A program made the position numbers and the translations under genes. From contig NZ_CGIH01000027.1 of NCBI RefSeq assembly GCF_000983115.1, forward strand, positions 1-64,000: DNA of 64,000 nucleotides, written 5' to 3'. Numbering within the stretch: position 1 is the first letter of the stretch; each line of letters begins with the position of its first letter. Below, piece by piece: positions 43,648-53,381 of the stretch. This DNA comes from Syntrophomonas zehnderi OL-4. GTDB lineage: Bacteria; Bacillota; Syntrophomonadia; Syntrophomonadales; Syntrophomonadaceae. The notes under the pieces are model-generated. The model searched no databases. It saw only the letters and a list, made by a program, of their open reading frames with translations, and had not been told where the DNA came from.

Positions 43648-45033
43648 ATGACCACAGATTCCAGTCAATGGGTTCACATGGTAGGAGTAGCTGGAGCAGG
43701 CATGAGCGGAATAGCCAGGGTATTGAAAGAACAAGGCATTAAAGTAAGTGGTTCAGATCTGCAAAACAATGAAATAACCAAAAAACTAACCGACATCGGC
43801 GTGGAAATAAAGCAGGGTCATTCATCCGCATACCTTCAGGAGGGGGTTGATTTACTGGTCATATCCTCGGCCATTCCCGAGGACAATGTTGAGGTACAGG
43901 AAGCCAGAAGGCGCGGCATTCCCGTACTTAAAAGGGGTGAAATATTGGCCCGCCTGGCTAATGCCAGTAAAGGGATTGCCATAGCGGGTGCGCATGGTAA
44001 AACCACCACTACCTCCATGTTGTATACAGTATTGGAGGCCTGTGGCCTGGATCCAACTTTTATTGTAGGAGGAGAAATTCAGGGCAGCGAACTTAATGCC
44101 CGTTTAGGTCAAGGAGAGTATTTTGTGGTTGAGGCGGATGAGAGTGATGCTTCGTTTTTGGAATTGCGGCCCTTTATATCGGTTGTAACCAATATCGAAA
44201 ACGACCATCTGGATTTTTATAAGTCTTTTGATCGTATTAAAAAAGCCTTTGAACAATTTCTCGACCAGGTTGATCCGGACGGCTTTGCTTTGATTTATGG
44301 CGCTGACCAATGCCTGCAGGAAATTCAACGTAATCTGTCCGGCAGGGTGATTACCTACGGTGAAGACAGTAGGTTTGATTATTGTCTTAAAAACTGGCAG
44401 GTGCAGGGAATGGGCTCCAGTTTTGATGTCTATCGCCATCAGGATTTTCTGGGCAAGATAGAACTTTTGGTTCCTGGCCGACATAATGCCCTAAACGCAT
44501 TGGCTGCAGTTGCGGTAGCTTTTGAATTAGGTTATTCGTTCCAATCTGCAGCGGCCGGCTTGTCTAATTTCCAGGGTGCCAAACGGCGTTTCCAAGTGCT
44601 TGGCACCCTGGAAGGAAGGAGTATGGTGGTTGATGATTACGCGCATCACCCTACGGAAATAAAAGCGACCATCAGTGCGGCCCAAAGTTTAAATTATGAT
44701 CGGGTAGTGGTGGTTTTCCAGCCTCATCGTTATTCCCGGACCGGTTTGTTGGCCGAACAGTTTGGGGCTTGCTTCAAGGAAGCCGATTTAGTTATCATAT
44801 CCGATGTTTATTCCGCCGGTGAAAAACCCATTAATGGGGTTAGCGGAGAATTGATTTATCAAATGGCTCGTAAAGTCGGCTGCAATGCCTTGTATATTCC
44901 TACCCTGGATGATATTGAATCTTTTCTACACCAAGAGATTCGTGATAATGATCTTTTAATAACAATGGGGGCCGGTGATATATGGAAACTGGGAGTTAAG
45001 CTGGTTAATAATTATTCTCCATCAAAATTATAG
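43648..45033 (+). CDS. murC: UDP-MurNAc:L-alanine ligase MurC
   Basis: A 461-aa Mur ligase that adds the first stem-peptide residue. The N-terminal HMVGVAGAGMSGIARVL binds the uridine nucleotide, the ATP loop is GAHGKTTTTSML, and VDDYAHHPTEIKAT is characteristic of MurC. AAGGAGATGAGG precedes the ATG. Confidence 0.95.
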   Translation: MTTDSSQWVHMVGVAGAGMSGIARVLKEQGIKVSGSDLQNNEITKKLTDIGVEIKQGHSSAYLQEGVDLLVISSAIPEDNVEVQEARRRGIPVLKRGEILARLANASKGIAIAGAHGKTTTTSMLYTVLEACGLDPTFIVGGEIQGSELNARLGQGEYFVVEADESDASFLELRPFISVVTNIENDHLDFYKSFDRIKKAFEQFLDQVDPDGFALIYGADQCLQEIQRNLSGRVITYGEDSRFDYCLKNWQVQGMGSSFDVYRHQDFLGKIELLVPGRHNALNALAAVAVAFELGYSFQSAAAGLSNFQGAKRRFQVLGTLEGRSMVVDDYAHHPTEIKATISAAQSLNYDRVVVVFQPHRYSRTGLLAEQFGACFKEADLVIISDVYSAGEKPINGVSGELIYQMARKVGCNALYIPTLDDIESFLHQEIRDNDLLITMGAGDIWKLGVKLVNNYSPSKL

Positions 45034-45059
45034 ACTTAATTCCTGGCGGAGGTGTTATT

Positions 45060-46316
45060 TTGGAAGAACGTTTGTTGGTCAGGGGGGGCCGAAGTCTAAA
45101 AGGCCAAATAAGCATAAGCGGATCCAAAAATGCTACTTTGCCTATTATGGCAGCCAGTTTGTTATCATCAGGTGAAGTGCTCCTAAACGATGTTCCTGAC
45201 CTGGAAGACATAAATGTTATGTCCGATGCCTTATCAATATTAGGGGCTAAAGTAAAACGCGAAGGTAGAGGTCTGATTATAGACGGACGTTCGGTTAATA
45301 GTTTTGAACTGCCCGAGTATATTTCCCGGCGTATGCGCGCGTCCAATCTAGTAATGGGTGCTTTGCTGGGGCGTTTTAAGGAAGCCCGGGTTGCTTATCC
45401 AGGCGGGTGCGCGATCGGTTCGCGTCCCATGGATTTGCATATTAAAGGTTTCAATAGTCTTGGGTATGATATCACCGAAGGGTTTGGCTACATGTACGGC
45501 AAGGAAGTGTCAGCCCGCGGGAAAGAAATTATGCTGGATGTACCCAGTGTGGGGGCGACCGAGAATATTATGATGGCAGCCGCCTTGACGCCCGGGACTT
45601 CCATTATCCGCAATGCGGCTCGGGAGCCGGAAATAGTTGATCTGCAAAACTTTTTAAACTGCATGGGAGCTAAAATTAGGGGAGCCGGGCTCGATACCAT
45701 AAGGATTGAAGGGGTAAAAAAACTCGGTGGAGTTGAACATTCAGTCATACCTGACCGTATTGAAGCAGGTACGTTTATGGTTGCTGCGGCGATTAGCCGG
45801 GGGGATGTATGGATAGAGAACGTAGTAATGGAACACCTGCAGCCGGTTGTCTCCAAACTTAGCGAAGTTGGGGTGGAGATTCTGCCCTGGTCAGGAGGAA
45901 TACGCCTGATAGGTAAGAACCATTATAAACCTACCGATATCAAAACCATGCCCCATCCTGGTTTCCCTACCGATATGCAGGCCCAAATGATGGCTTTGCT
46001 GGCTACCATACCGGGTACCAGCGTAATGGTGGAAACGATCTTCGAAAATAGGTTTATGCATGTGCAGGAATTTCGAAGGATGGGGGCGGATATTAAAGTA
46101 GAAGGCCGGGCCGCCATAATAAAAGGCGGAGAACTTGAAGGGGCGATCGTGGAAAGCACAGATTTAAGAGCCGGAGCCGCACTTATCCTGGCGGGTCTCT
46201 GGGCGGCCGGCGAAACAGAGATATCTCGTTTGGATCACATTGATCGGGGTTATGAAAATATTCATGAAAAATTAAAGCGATTAGGAGCGGATATTGAAAG
46301 GAGACTGGTGCATTAA
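45060..46316 (+). CDS. murA: UDP-GlcNAc 1-carboxyvinyltransferase MurA
   Basis: A 418-aa enolpyruvyl transferase for the first committed step of peptidoglycan synthesis. The catalytic Cys117 lies in PGGCAIGSRPMDLH, so it should be sensitive to fosfomycin. KNATLPIMAASLL near the start and FPTDMQAQMMALL are standard. The start is TTG at 45060 with GGAGGTG seven bases upstream. Its position between murC and ftsQ, where murB commonly lies, is characteristic of some Clostridia. Confidence 0.95.
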   Translation: MEERLLVRGGRSLKGQISISGSKNATLPIMAASLLSSGEVLLNDVPDLEDINVMSDALSILGAKVKREGRGLIIDGRSVNSFELPEYISRRMRASNLVMGALLGRFKEARVAYPGGCAIGSRPMDLHIKGFNSLGYDITEGFGYMYGKEVSARGKEIMLDVPSVGATENIMMAAALTPGTSIIRNAAREPEIVDLQNFLNCMGAKIRGAGLDTIRIEGVKKLGGVEHSVIPDRIEAGTFMVAAAISRGDVWIENVVMEHLQPVVSKLSEVGVEILPWSGGIRLIGKNHYKPTDIKTMPHPGFPTDMQAQMMALLATIPGTSVMVETIFENRFMHVQEFRRMGADIKVEGRAAIIKGGELEGAIVESTDLRAGAALILAGLWAAGETEISRLDHIDRGYENIHEKLKRLGADIERRLVH

Positions 46317-46420
46317 GTCACCGGTCTCATTATTTGTTAGCTATATTCTTGTCAGAAAATTTGATATAATTCTTACTGAACTCTTTAGAGAATTTGGCAA
46401 CTTAAATCGAGGTAATGAAT

Positions 46421-47170
46421 ATGGCGAAAACCAATAACACTCACAAAGCTTTTAAAATTTCTCTGCTGATATTGGCGGTGTTGGTATGTGTATATATATT
46501 CCTGCACAGCTCTGTTTTCAATATTGCCACTATCAAAGTCAGCGGTAATGAAAAGGTATCCCGTAACGAAATATTGGCTTTGGCTGGAGTATCCCCTGGA
46601 ACCAATATATTCCAAGTTAACCGGGAGTTAACCCAGAATTCAGTAAAGATTCATCCTATGGTTAAAGATACTCAGATAATAAGGCACTTTCCCCAAACTA
46701 TTGAAATCAAGGTAACGGAGCGTCAGAGCTGGGCCATATTACCATATCAAGATATTTTTTTGCTGATTGACGAAGAAGGCATCTGTATTGATAAAATCAA
46801 TGAGATGCCTAAAAATTATATACCCATTATTACTATGGATAAGTTTCCAGAACGGGTGAACCTGGGACAGGCTGTAAATAAAAAGGCCACAGATATGATC
46901 TGGGAAGTCTGGCAAGCCTTTAGCGATTCAAACCGGAAAAACATATCCCAATTCCACTATTCCAATAAAGATCAATCATTATTTATTTATACTATGAAAG
47001 GTACTGAGGTTCGTTTTGGTAATATGGATAGGCTAGAACAAAAAGCCAAGGACTTTAGTGAGGTAATCAAAATAGAAAATAATTTACAGGAAGAGGGCAG
47101 GGATATACTTGATTACGTTGATTTAAGATTTAAAGGTCAGCCCGTTGTTAAAACCAGATATAGGGGGTGA
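46421..47170 (+). CDS. ftsQ: Cell division protein FtsQ/DivIB
   Basis: A 249-aa bitopic divisome protein. A short basic N-terminus precedes one membrane helix (about residues 12-31). The POTRA domain follows, FNIATIKVSGNEKVSRNEILALAGVSPG in part, and then the beta domain. It links FtsL and FtsB-like proteins and controls septal synthesis. I choose ATG 46421, seven bases after GAGGT; ATG 46415 is closer to that site. The region just upstream (46317-46410) holds a small GTCACCGGTCTC-type element but no terminator. Confidence 0.9.
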   Translation: MAKTNNTHKAFKISLLILAVLVCVYIFLHSSVFNIATIKVSGNEKVSRNEILALAGVSPGTNIFQVNRELTQNSVKIHPMVKDTQIIRHFPQTIEIKVTERQSWAILPYQDIFLLIDEEGICIDKINEMPKNYIPIITMDKFPERVNLGQAVNKKATDMIWEVWQAFSDSNRKNISQFHYSNKDQSLFIYTMKGTEVRFGNMDRLEQKAKDFSEVIKIENNLQEEGRDILDYVDLRFKGQPVVKTRYRG

Positions 47171-47174
47171 TTGA

Positions 47175-47879
47175 GTGCGCAATAAAAGTGGACAAATTTC
47201 CATTATGATAGTATGTTTAATTCTTGGCATCATGCTGGCAGTGCAGTTTAAAAATACCCAAAATTCTGATTTACACCTCCGCGGAGCCAGGTCTGATGAA
47301 CTTTTATTTACGCTAAACAATGTAACTCAGGAGAGGGATTCTCTAGCCCGGGAAGTAATATCCCTAAGGGAAAAAATCGCTTCTGTACAGAATAATAACG
47401 ATGCTACGGCCGGAATACAGGATGAACTTAAAAAAGCCAATATGGCAGCCGGCCTGCTGGCCGTTGAAGGGCCGGGGGTTGTAGTAACTTTAAATGACAG
47501 TACACGAACGGTGCAGGTGGATGAAGATCCTAACTCGTATATCATACATGACAAAGACATTCTAAGGGTAGTCAATGAATTAAAGGCCGCTGGTGCCGAA
47601 GCTATTTCGGTTAATAATGAACGAATCATAGCCATGTCTGAAATCCGATGTGCCGGAACGACTATTCTGGTTAATTCGAATAAAATTGGCCCTCCTTTTA
47701 TCATAAGAGCAATCGGCGATCCTCAGATTCTGGAAAGTGGACTAGCCATAAAAGGCGGTATTGTTGAGGAACTTAAATACTATAGCCTGCAGGTGCAAAT
47801 CCAAAAGAACGATCGGGTTGAAATTCCCGCTTATGGTAGTGCCGTAAAGTTTAATTTCAGTAAACCGAAAAAACAGTAA
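47175..47879 (+). CDS. DUF881 family membrane-anchored protein
   Basis: A 234-aa protein with an N-terminal membrane helix (residues 7-24), a coiled-coil stretch (about 45-85) and a conserved C-terminal domain (GPGVVVTLNDST, NELKAAGAEAISVNNERI, RCAGTTILVN, PPFIIRAIGD) that defines DUF881. Members sit beside division genes in Firmicutes and Actinobacteria and are thought to have an envelope role. The function is not established. The start is GTG at 47175 after GGGGGTGA. Confidence 0.9.
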   Translation: MRNKSGQISIMIVCLILGIMLAVQFKNTQNSDLHLRGARSDELLFTLNNVTQERDSLAREVISLREKIASVQNNNDATAGIQDELKKANMAAGLLAVEGPGVVVTLNDSTRTVQVDEDPNSYIIHDKDILRVVNELKAAGAEAISVNNERIIAMSEIRCAGTTILVNSNKIGPPFIIRAIGDPQILESGLAIKGGIVEELKYYSLQVQIQKNDRVEIPAYGSAVKFNFSKPKKQ

Positions 47880-47895
47880 AGGCGGAATTAAATTA

Positions 47896-48231
47896 ATGTG
47901 GTTATTAACGTTTTTTTGTCTTTTGATAGGTGTGCTAATCGGTTTCCAGCTACCTATCCTTCTGCCGGTGATATATGTAAAGTATATGTCGATTGGGGTA
48001 TTGGCTGCCCTGGATTCGGTTTTTGGCGGGATTCGTGCCTACATGGAAGATTCTTTTGATAATATTATTTTTATCAGCGGCTTTGTTACCAATACATTAT
48101 TAGCCGCCGGTCTAGCTTATCTGGGTGACCGGCTGGGTTTGGAGTTATACCTGGCCGCAGTGATAGTATTTGGATCTAGACTATTTCAAAATTTAGGGAT
48201 TATTCGTCGATATCTTTTGAAAAAATACTGA
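47896..48231 (+). CDS. sbp: Small basic family protein (Sbp, DUF1290)
   Basis: A 111-aa membrane protein with three hydrophobic segments. The sequence IGFQLPILLPVIYVKYMSIGVLAALDS is diagnostic in part, together with GIRAYMEDSFDNIIFISGF and a basic tail (RRYLLKKY). It regularly lies between ftsQ and ftsA in sporulating Firmicutes. The molecular role is unknown. Confidence 0.92.
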   Translation: MWLLTFFCLLIGVLIGFQLPILLPVIYVKYMSIGVLAALDSVFGGIRAYMEDSFDNIIFISGFVTNTLLAAGLAYLGDRLGLELYLAAVIVFGSRLFQNLGIIRRYLLKKY

Positions 48232-48311
48232 TAAAAATTATTCGGTAAAAGAGGGATTGTATATACGTTTGTGGTATTTAATGCAAGAAGGAACTTAAGG
48301 GGTGTTTTGGC

Positions 48312-49541
48312 ATTAACAAACGGTATATACGAGTTGGTTTGGATGTGGGTTCAAGTTCAATAAAGGCTGCCCTGGGTGAGGTAATTTCCCCCGGTAACGT
48401 TAATATTCTGGGATTATCCCAGGTGGTTTCGGTCGGCTTGCGCAAGGGCAACATTGTAGATATTGAGAATACGGCCCGTTCCATAGATCAATGCCTAAAC
48501 GAGTTGGAGAGATTAACTGGTATTGAAATAGCGAGTGCTTTAAGCGGTTTTTCCGGAATAAGCCTGACTGCTGTACATAATCATGCCGTAATTGCAGTAG
48601 GCAATCCTAACGATGAAATAACTGAAGAAGATAAACAACGGGTGCTGCAATCTGCCCGGAATATCGCGTTGCCGCCGGATAAAATAATTGTGCAGGTAAT
48701 TGAACGTCAGTATATTGTAGATGGTTATGATGGTGTAAAAGACCCGGTTGGCATGATGGGCAGCCGTCTGGAGGCCGAGGTCGTGATTATAATTGCCGCC
48801 GCTGCCGCAGTACAGAACCTGCAAAGGTGCAGCAACCGCATTAACCTTCAACTGGAAAGGCTTGTATACAGCCCTCTACTTATGGCCGAGTCAGTGTTGA
48901 TGCCGGCTGAAAAGGAGATGGGTGTGGCGCTTGTTGATATGGGTGGCGGTACAACCGAAATCAGTCTTTTTGAGCAGGGAAGCTTATCTTCCACTGCTGT
49001 TTTGCCCATAGGGGGAGAATATATAACCAGAGATTTAGCCATTGTTCTCAGAACATCCATTGAAGAAGCCAGTCGGATCAAGGAAGAAGCCGGAGTAGCA
49101 TCAACCACTTTAGCCCGTTCTGATATTACCGTTAATGTTCGAAACATACAGGGAAATGAACTAAAACAGGTTTCCCAGCATGTAATCGCTGAAATAGTTG
49201 GTGCCCGGGTTTTAGAAATGGTGGAGATGATTCAGGCCGAATTAAACCAAAACACCTGCATTGATAACCTCCCCGGAGGATTAGTGATTTCCGGAGGGGG
49301 TGCTCAACTGACAGGGATTGCGGAAATGATGGAGTCCTATCTTAATATTCCGGTTCGACTGGGGGTACCAGATAACATAAAGGGTTTACAGCGGGAGTAT
49401 AACCAGCCGCAGAATTCGGTTGTCTTAGGGTGTATATGTTATGGAGCCAATTTGATCGACCTGGCTGCGACCGATAATTATCAGGGAATGTCCAACATCT
49501 TGGCTAGAATTAATTACTGGCTTAAAGATTTATTCGGTTAA
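48312..49541 (+). CDS. ftsA: Cell division protein FtsA (apparent AUU start)
   Basis: A 409-aa actin-like protein that tethers FtsZ to the membrane. The phosphate-1 loop ([13 protein letters not shown]), phosphate-2 loop ([13 protein letters not shown]) and adenosine loop ([11 protein letters not shown]) are present. The C-terminus ends in an amphipathic membrane-targeting helix ([17 protein letters not shown]). The frame opens after a TAA at 48279 and contains no ATG, GTG or TTG until TTG 48339, which would cut the first beta-strand. ATT at 48312 gives [13 protein letters not shown], the expected N-terminus, and lies seven bases after AAGGGGTG, so I propose an AUU start. It runs directly into ftsZ, 19 bases downstream. 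Confidence 0.93.
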   Translation: MNKRYIRVGLDVGSSSIKAALGEVISPGNVNILGLSQVVSVGLRKGNIVDIENTARSIDQCLNELERLTGIEIASALSGFSGISLTAVHNHAVIAVGNPNDEITEEDKQRVLQSARNIALPPDKIIVQVIERQYIVDGYDGVKDPVGMMGSRLEAEVVIIIAAAAAVQNLQRCSNRINLQLERLVYSPLLMAESVLMPAEKEMGVALVDMGGGTTEISLFEQGSLSSTAVLPIGGEYITRDLAIVLRTSIEEASRIKEEAGVASTTLARSDITVNVRNIQGNELKQVSQHVIAEIVGARVLEMVEMIQAELNQNTCIDNLPGGLVISGGGAQLTGIAEMMESYLNIPVRLGVPDNIKGLQREYNQPQNSVVLGCICYGANLIDLAATDNYQGMSNILARINYWLKDLFG

Positions 49542-49560
49542 TAACAGAGGAGGTTTAGTA

Positions 49561-50628
49561 ATGCCATTGGATTTTGATGTGGAAATGCAACAATTTGCAG
49601 ATATCAAGGTAATTGGTATTGGCGGTGGGGGTAATAATGCGATAAACAGGATGATTGAAGCCGGCCTTAAAGGTGTGGAGTTTATTGCCGTGAATACTGA
49701 TGCTCAGGCATTATTTCTTTCAAAAGCGGAAAAAAAAATCCAGGTAGGTGAAAAACTCACCAAGGGATTGGGTGCAGGTGCTGATCCCGATATTGGCATG
49801 AAGGCCGCCGAGGAAAATGAAGATGAGATCATTAAAGCCCTGCAGGGTGCCGACATGGTATTTGTTACGGCTGGAATGGGCGGAGGAACCGGTACTGGCG
49901 GAGCTCCGATTATTGCCAAACTGGCCAAACAGGTGGGTGCGTTAACGGTTGGGGTCGTCACCAAGCCATTTGGTTTTGAAGGTCGCAAAAGAAATCAACA
50001 AGCCGACCGCGGCATCCAGGCATTAAAAGATGAAGTGGATAGCCTTATAACCATTCCCAATGACAGACTGCTGCAAGTTGTGGAGAAAAATACCGCTTTT
50101 AATGATGCCTTCCGCATCGCCGATGATATTCTCCGTCAGGGTGTGCAAGGTATCTCGGATCTAATTGCGGTTCCCGGCGTTATAAATTGTGACTTTGCTG
50201 ATGTCCAGACCGTAATGAAGAACACCGGTTCGGCTCTTATGGGAATCGGCAGGGCTACGGGGGATAATCGGGCGTCTGAAGCGGCCCGCTTAGCTATATC
50301 AAGTCCCTTATTGGAGACTTCCATTGAAGGGGCTCGGGGAGTCTTGTTCAACATTAGCGGTGGCAGTAATCTGACTTTGTTTGAAATTAACGAAGCGGCC
50401 GAGATTATTCATCAATCGGCCGATGTGGAAGCCAATATCATTTTTGGGGCCAATATTGACGAAAGTTTGGAGGATGAAGTTCGGGTAACTGTTATTGCGA
50501 CAGGCTTTGACACACCCAAAGTAGTTGTCAATGAACCCCAGGTACGCCCAAGAAGTTTGGAAAGTCCCCATACGTTCCTGGACAAAAATGATTTGGAAAT
50601 ACCTCCGTTTTTAAGACGTAACCGCTAA
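49561..50628 (+). CDS. ftsZ: Cell division protein FtsZ
   Basis: A 355-aa tubulin-like GTPase that forms the Z ring. The GTP-binding signature [11 protein letters not shown] and the T7 loop region [11 protein letters not shown] are present. The C-terminal peptide [11 protein letters not shown] is the binding site for FtsA and other tethers. The linker is short for the family. AGAGGAGG precedes the ATG, and a strong terminator follows. Confidence 0.97.
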   Translation: MPLDFDVEMQQFADIKVIGIGGGGNNAINRMIEAGLKGVEFIAVNTDAQALFLSKAEKKIQVGEKLTKGLGAGADPDIGMKAAEENEDEIIKALQGADMVFVTAGMGGGTGTGGAPIIAKLAKQVGALTVGVVTKPFGFEGRKRNQQADRGIQALKDEVDSLITIPNDRLLQVVEKNTAFNDAFRIADDILRQGVQGISDLIAVPGVINCDFADVQTVMKNTGSALMGIGRATGDNRASEAARLAISSPLLETSIEGARGVLFNISGGSNLTLFEINEAAEIIHQSADVEANIIFGANIDESLEDEVRVTVIATGFDTPKVVVNEPQVRPRSLESPHTFLDKNDLEIPPFLRRNR

Positions 50629-50659
50629 AACGCTACTTTTACATATGATTAGATAATGG

Positions 50660-50686
50660 CCGAGGAAGGAATTCCTCGGTTTTTTT
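50660..50686 (+). terminator. Rho-independent terminator after ftsZ
   Basis: CCGAGGAA (50660-50667) pairs with TTCCTCGG (50672-50679), followed by seven T residues. It separates the dcw cluster from spoIIGA-sigE. Confidence 0.92.
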
Positions 50687-50809
50687 CATTTTCTCAAAAA
50701 AAACGTCTTAGGAAGATACCTAAAAACAACAATTTGCTGCCCCATGATTACCTATAATTTGGAATACATACTTTAAAAAAGAAATCATATAAAAATAGGA
50801 GACATAGAT

Positions 50810-50836
50810 ATGGCTTCAAATGAAAAAACATCATGA
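50810..50836 (+). CDS. Putative 8-codon leader peptide overlapping spoIIGA
   Basis: ATG at 50810 opens MASNEKTS and stops at TGA 50834-50836, which overlaps the spoIIGA ATG (50833) as ATGA. A good site, TAGGAG, lies eight bases before this ATG. The larger gene has no site of its own at suitable distance, so ribosomes may load on the leader and re-initiate at spoIIGA. Coding role of the peptide is unlikely; translational coupling is the simplest reading. Confidence 0.5.
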   Translation: MASNEKTS

Positions 50837-51714
50837 ATGAACCTAAAGTTTATGCCGACCTGACCTTCTTAATCAATTTTATCCTGGATTTTTTAATCTT
50901 ATGGGCCAGTGCCAGGTTAAGCCGCATACGAATAAAATATCCCCGTTTGTTGTTGGCGTCTTTTTTAGGCGGTGTATACGCAGTAGGGTATCTTTTCGAC
51001 TTTCTGATGCTACTATACTGCCTGCCGGCTAAATTAACCGCGTCAGTAGTACTTATTTTATTAGCCTTTGGATTTCACAACTGGCAGAAATTTAAGCAAG
51101 TTTGTCTGTACTTTTACGGGATAAGCTGTGCAGTAGCCGGGGCCAGCCTGGCTGTTCCTTATTTGCTGCCCCATGGGAGCCAGCCGGTTTCCTGGTCGTA
51201 TCTCTATTTACTGGCGGGTATTATATGTGTATTAATAATTGGTTTCTGGGCTGAGAAATACTTGAATCAGACCCTGATTCCGGCCTTGTTGAAATATCCG
51301 GTCAGCATTCGTTTTGGCGATCTGATTTGTCGGGGGGAGGGTTTTTTGGATACCGGCAATGGGCTGCGTGATCCTTTGACCCAGCGTCCCATTGTGGTGG
51401 CTGAATATGCCCTGCTTAAAACCTGTCTGCCGGAAGATTTCAAGCTGGCCCTGGAAAACCATCCGGATGAAAATGAACGTCTGGAAGCTATCAGCATGAG
51501 TACCTGGTCCAACCGGATGCGTTTAATCCCCTTCTCTTCAATCGGCAAGAAAAACGGGCTGTTAATTGGAGTGCGTTGTGATGAAATGGTGGTAAATCTG
51601 GGCAAAAAAAAGCTCCAGCATAAAAACCTGGTAGTGGGCATCTATCCTCATAAACTAACCCTGGAGGATGATTATCAAATGTTGATTCCGTCTGAAGTCG
51701 TGTATAAAGGGTAA
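50833..51714 (+). CDS. spoIIGA: Pro-sigma-E processing peptidase SpoIIGA
   Basis: A 293-aa membrane aspartic protease that activates sigma-E in the mother cell after a signal from the forespore (SpoIIR). Five hydrophobic segments occupy residues 1-140. The C-terminal half carries the catalytic Asp173 in FLDTGNGLRDPL. Length and domain order match the family. It is immediately upstream of its substrate gene sigE, as in other endospore formers. Its start overlaps an 8-codon leader. Confidence 0.93.
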   Translation: MNEPKVYADLTFLINFILDFLILWASARLSRIRIKYPRLLLASFLGGVYAVGYLFDFLMLLYCLPAKLTASVVLILLAFGFHNWQKFKQVCLYFYGISCAVAGASLAVPYLLPHGSQPVSWSYLYLLAGIICVLIIGFWAEKYLNQTLIPALLKYPVSIRFGDLICRGEGFLDTGNGLRDPLTQRPIVVAEYALLKTCLPEDFKLALENHPDENERLEAISMSTWSNRMRLIPFSSIGKKNGLLIGVRCDEMVVNLGKKKLQHKNLVVGIYPHKLTLEDDYQMLIPSEVVYKG

Positions 51715-51732
51715 AGATAGGGGGGCTGAGCA

Positions 51733-52455
51733 TTGAACTTACAGGCCAGACTTGCTTCACTAAGACTCGGTATTATCAAGTGGTATATTAGAAAAAAACT
51801 ACCCCGGTTTGTTCATTATATTGGTTCAGCGGAGGTTTTGCCACCTCCGTTGAAAGAAGGAGAGGAACTCAAGCTGATATCCCGGCTTGATCAAGGGGAT
51901 GGCACCGTAAAATCTACTCTTATTGAGCACAATCTGCGTCTGGTGGTCTATATAGCTAAGAAATTTGAAAATACAGGCATAAATATTGAAGATTTGGTGT
52001 CTATAGGCACGATCGGTTTGATCAAGGCGGTCAATACCTTTGAACCCAAAAAAAATATTAAATTAGCTACATATGCGTCTCGCTGCATCGAAAACGAAAT
52101 CCTTATGTATCTGCGGCGCAATTTAAAAAACCGGGTGGAGGTATCCCTGGATGAACCCTTAAATGTAGATTGGGATGGGAATGAATTATTGTTATCAGAT
52201 GTACTGGGTACGGATGGAGATATGATTTATAAAACGATTGAAAGCGAGGTGGAAAAATCGCTGCTTTGGCAGGCAATGCATAAATTGAATAGCCGTGAAA
52301 AAACCATCATTCAATTACGTTTTGGACTAAATGACGGTGCTGAGAAAACCCAAAAAGAAGTAGCCGATATCCTGGGGATATCACAATCCTATATATCCAG
52401 ATTGGAAAAAAGGATACTAAAAAGGCTGCAACGGGAGATAAGAAAAATAGAATAG
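51733..52455 (+). CDS. sigE: RNA polymerase sporulation sigma factor SigE (pro-form)
   Basis: A 240-aa sigma-70 family factor for early mother-cell transcription. An N-terminal pro-sequence of about 28 residues with an amphipathic, basic character (residues 1-28) is followed by [14 protein letters not shown], which matches the B. subtilis SpoIIGA cleavage region. Region 2 ([22 protein letters not shown]) and region 4 ([20 protein letters not shown]) are strongly conserved. The start is TTG at 51733 with GGGGGCTGAG in front. A terminator follows the gene. Confidence 0.96.
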   Translation: MNLQARLASLRLGIIKWYIRKKLPRFVHYIGSAEVLPPPLKEGEELKLISRLDQGDGTVKSTLIEHNLRLVVYIAKKFENTGINIEDLVSIGTIGLIKAVNTFEPKKNIKLATYASRCIENEILMYLRRNLKNRVEVSLDEPLNVDWDGNELLLSDVLGTDGDMIYKTIESEVEKSLLWQAMHKLNSREKTIIQLRFGLNDGAEKTQKEVADILGISQSYISRLEKRILKRLQREIRKIE

Positions 52456-52460
52456 ACCGG

Positions 52461-52480
52461 GCCCGTATCGGGCTTTTTTT
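52461..52480 (+). terminator. Rho-independent terminator after sigE
   Basis: GCCCG (52461-52465) and CGGGC (52469-52473) form a compact stem with a 3-base loop, followed by seven T residues. Confidence 0.88.
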
Positions 52481-52588
52481 AAAATTGACTTAACCTATAC
52501 CCCACTCCTTCGAGCTAGTTTTTTAAGAAGAATAATAATTAACAGATAAGTAAATAATTAAAAAAGAAATGCAGGAAGGGGTGAACTT

Positions 52589-53359
52589 TTGATAAACAAA
52601 GTTGAGATATGCGGTGTCAATACCTCCAAGTTACCTGTATTAAAAAATGAAGAGATGAGAAAACTCTTTGCCGAGATGCAGTCCGGGCAGATGGAAGCCA
52701 GGGAAAAATTGATCCAGGGGAATTTAAGATTAGTTTTGAGTGTGATCCAGCGTTTTAGTAATAGGGGCGAGTTTGTAGATGATTTATTTCAGGTAGGCTG
52801 CATCGGATTAATAAAGGCCATTGATAATTTCGATCTGGGCCAGAATGTGCGTTTTTCAACTTATGCCGTGCCCATGATTATCGGCGAGATAAGGCGTTAT
52901 CTGCGGGATAATAATGCCGTAAGGGTATCCCGTTCCCTCCGGGATATCGCCTACAAGGCCTTGCAGGTAAGGGAAAAACTCTTATCCGATAATTCCGCAG
53001 AACCTACTATTGCCCAAATGGCTGAGCAGCTTAATGTACCCAGAGAAGAAGTCGTTTTTGCTCTGGACGCCATACAGGAACCGGTATCGCTCTTTGAACC
53101 TATTTATAATGATGGCGGAGATCCTATCCTGGTGATGGATCAGATCAGCGATGACCGTAATACGGACGAGCAATGGCTGGAAACCATAACGATTGACGAA
53201 GCTTTAAAAAGACTCAATGAACGGGAAAAACACATCGTTTCTTTAAGGTTTTTTAATGGCAAGACCCAAATGGAAGTTGCCGAAGAAATAGGCATTTCCC
53301 AGGCTCAGGTATCACGTCTGGAAAAGGCAGCCTTAAAGCAATTAAAGAAGTATGTATAA
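52589..53359 (+). CDS. sigG: RNA polymerase sporulation sigma factor SigG
   Basis: A 256-aa forespore-specific late sigma factor. The N-terminus KVEICGVNTSKLPVLKNEEM is nearly invariant in SigG proteins. Region 2 (GNLRLVLSVIQRF, DDLFQVGCIGLIKAIDNFDL) and region 4 (EEIGISQAQVSRLEKAALKQL) are intact. The start is TTG at 52589 after GAAGGGGTG. It is separated from sigE by a terminator, so it has its own promoter in the 108-base gap, which I could not define. Its 3' end is followed by a small membrane-protein gene. Confidence 0.96.
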   Translation: MINKVEICGVNTSKLPVLKNEEMRKLFAEMQSGQMEAREKLIQGNLRLVLSVIQRFSNRGEFVDDLFQVGCIGLIKAIDNFDLGQNVRFSTYAVPMIIGEIRRYLRDNNAVRVSRSLRDIAYKALQVREKLLSDNSAEPTIAQMAEQLNVPREEVVFALDAIQEPVSLFEPIYNDGGDPILVMDQISDDRNTDEQWLETITIDEALKRLNEREKHIVSLRFFNGKTQMEVAEEIGISQAQVSRLEKAALKQLKKYV

Positions 53360-53381
53360 AAGTATGAAGGGGGAGATGGCT

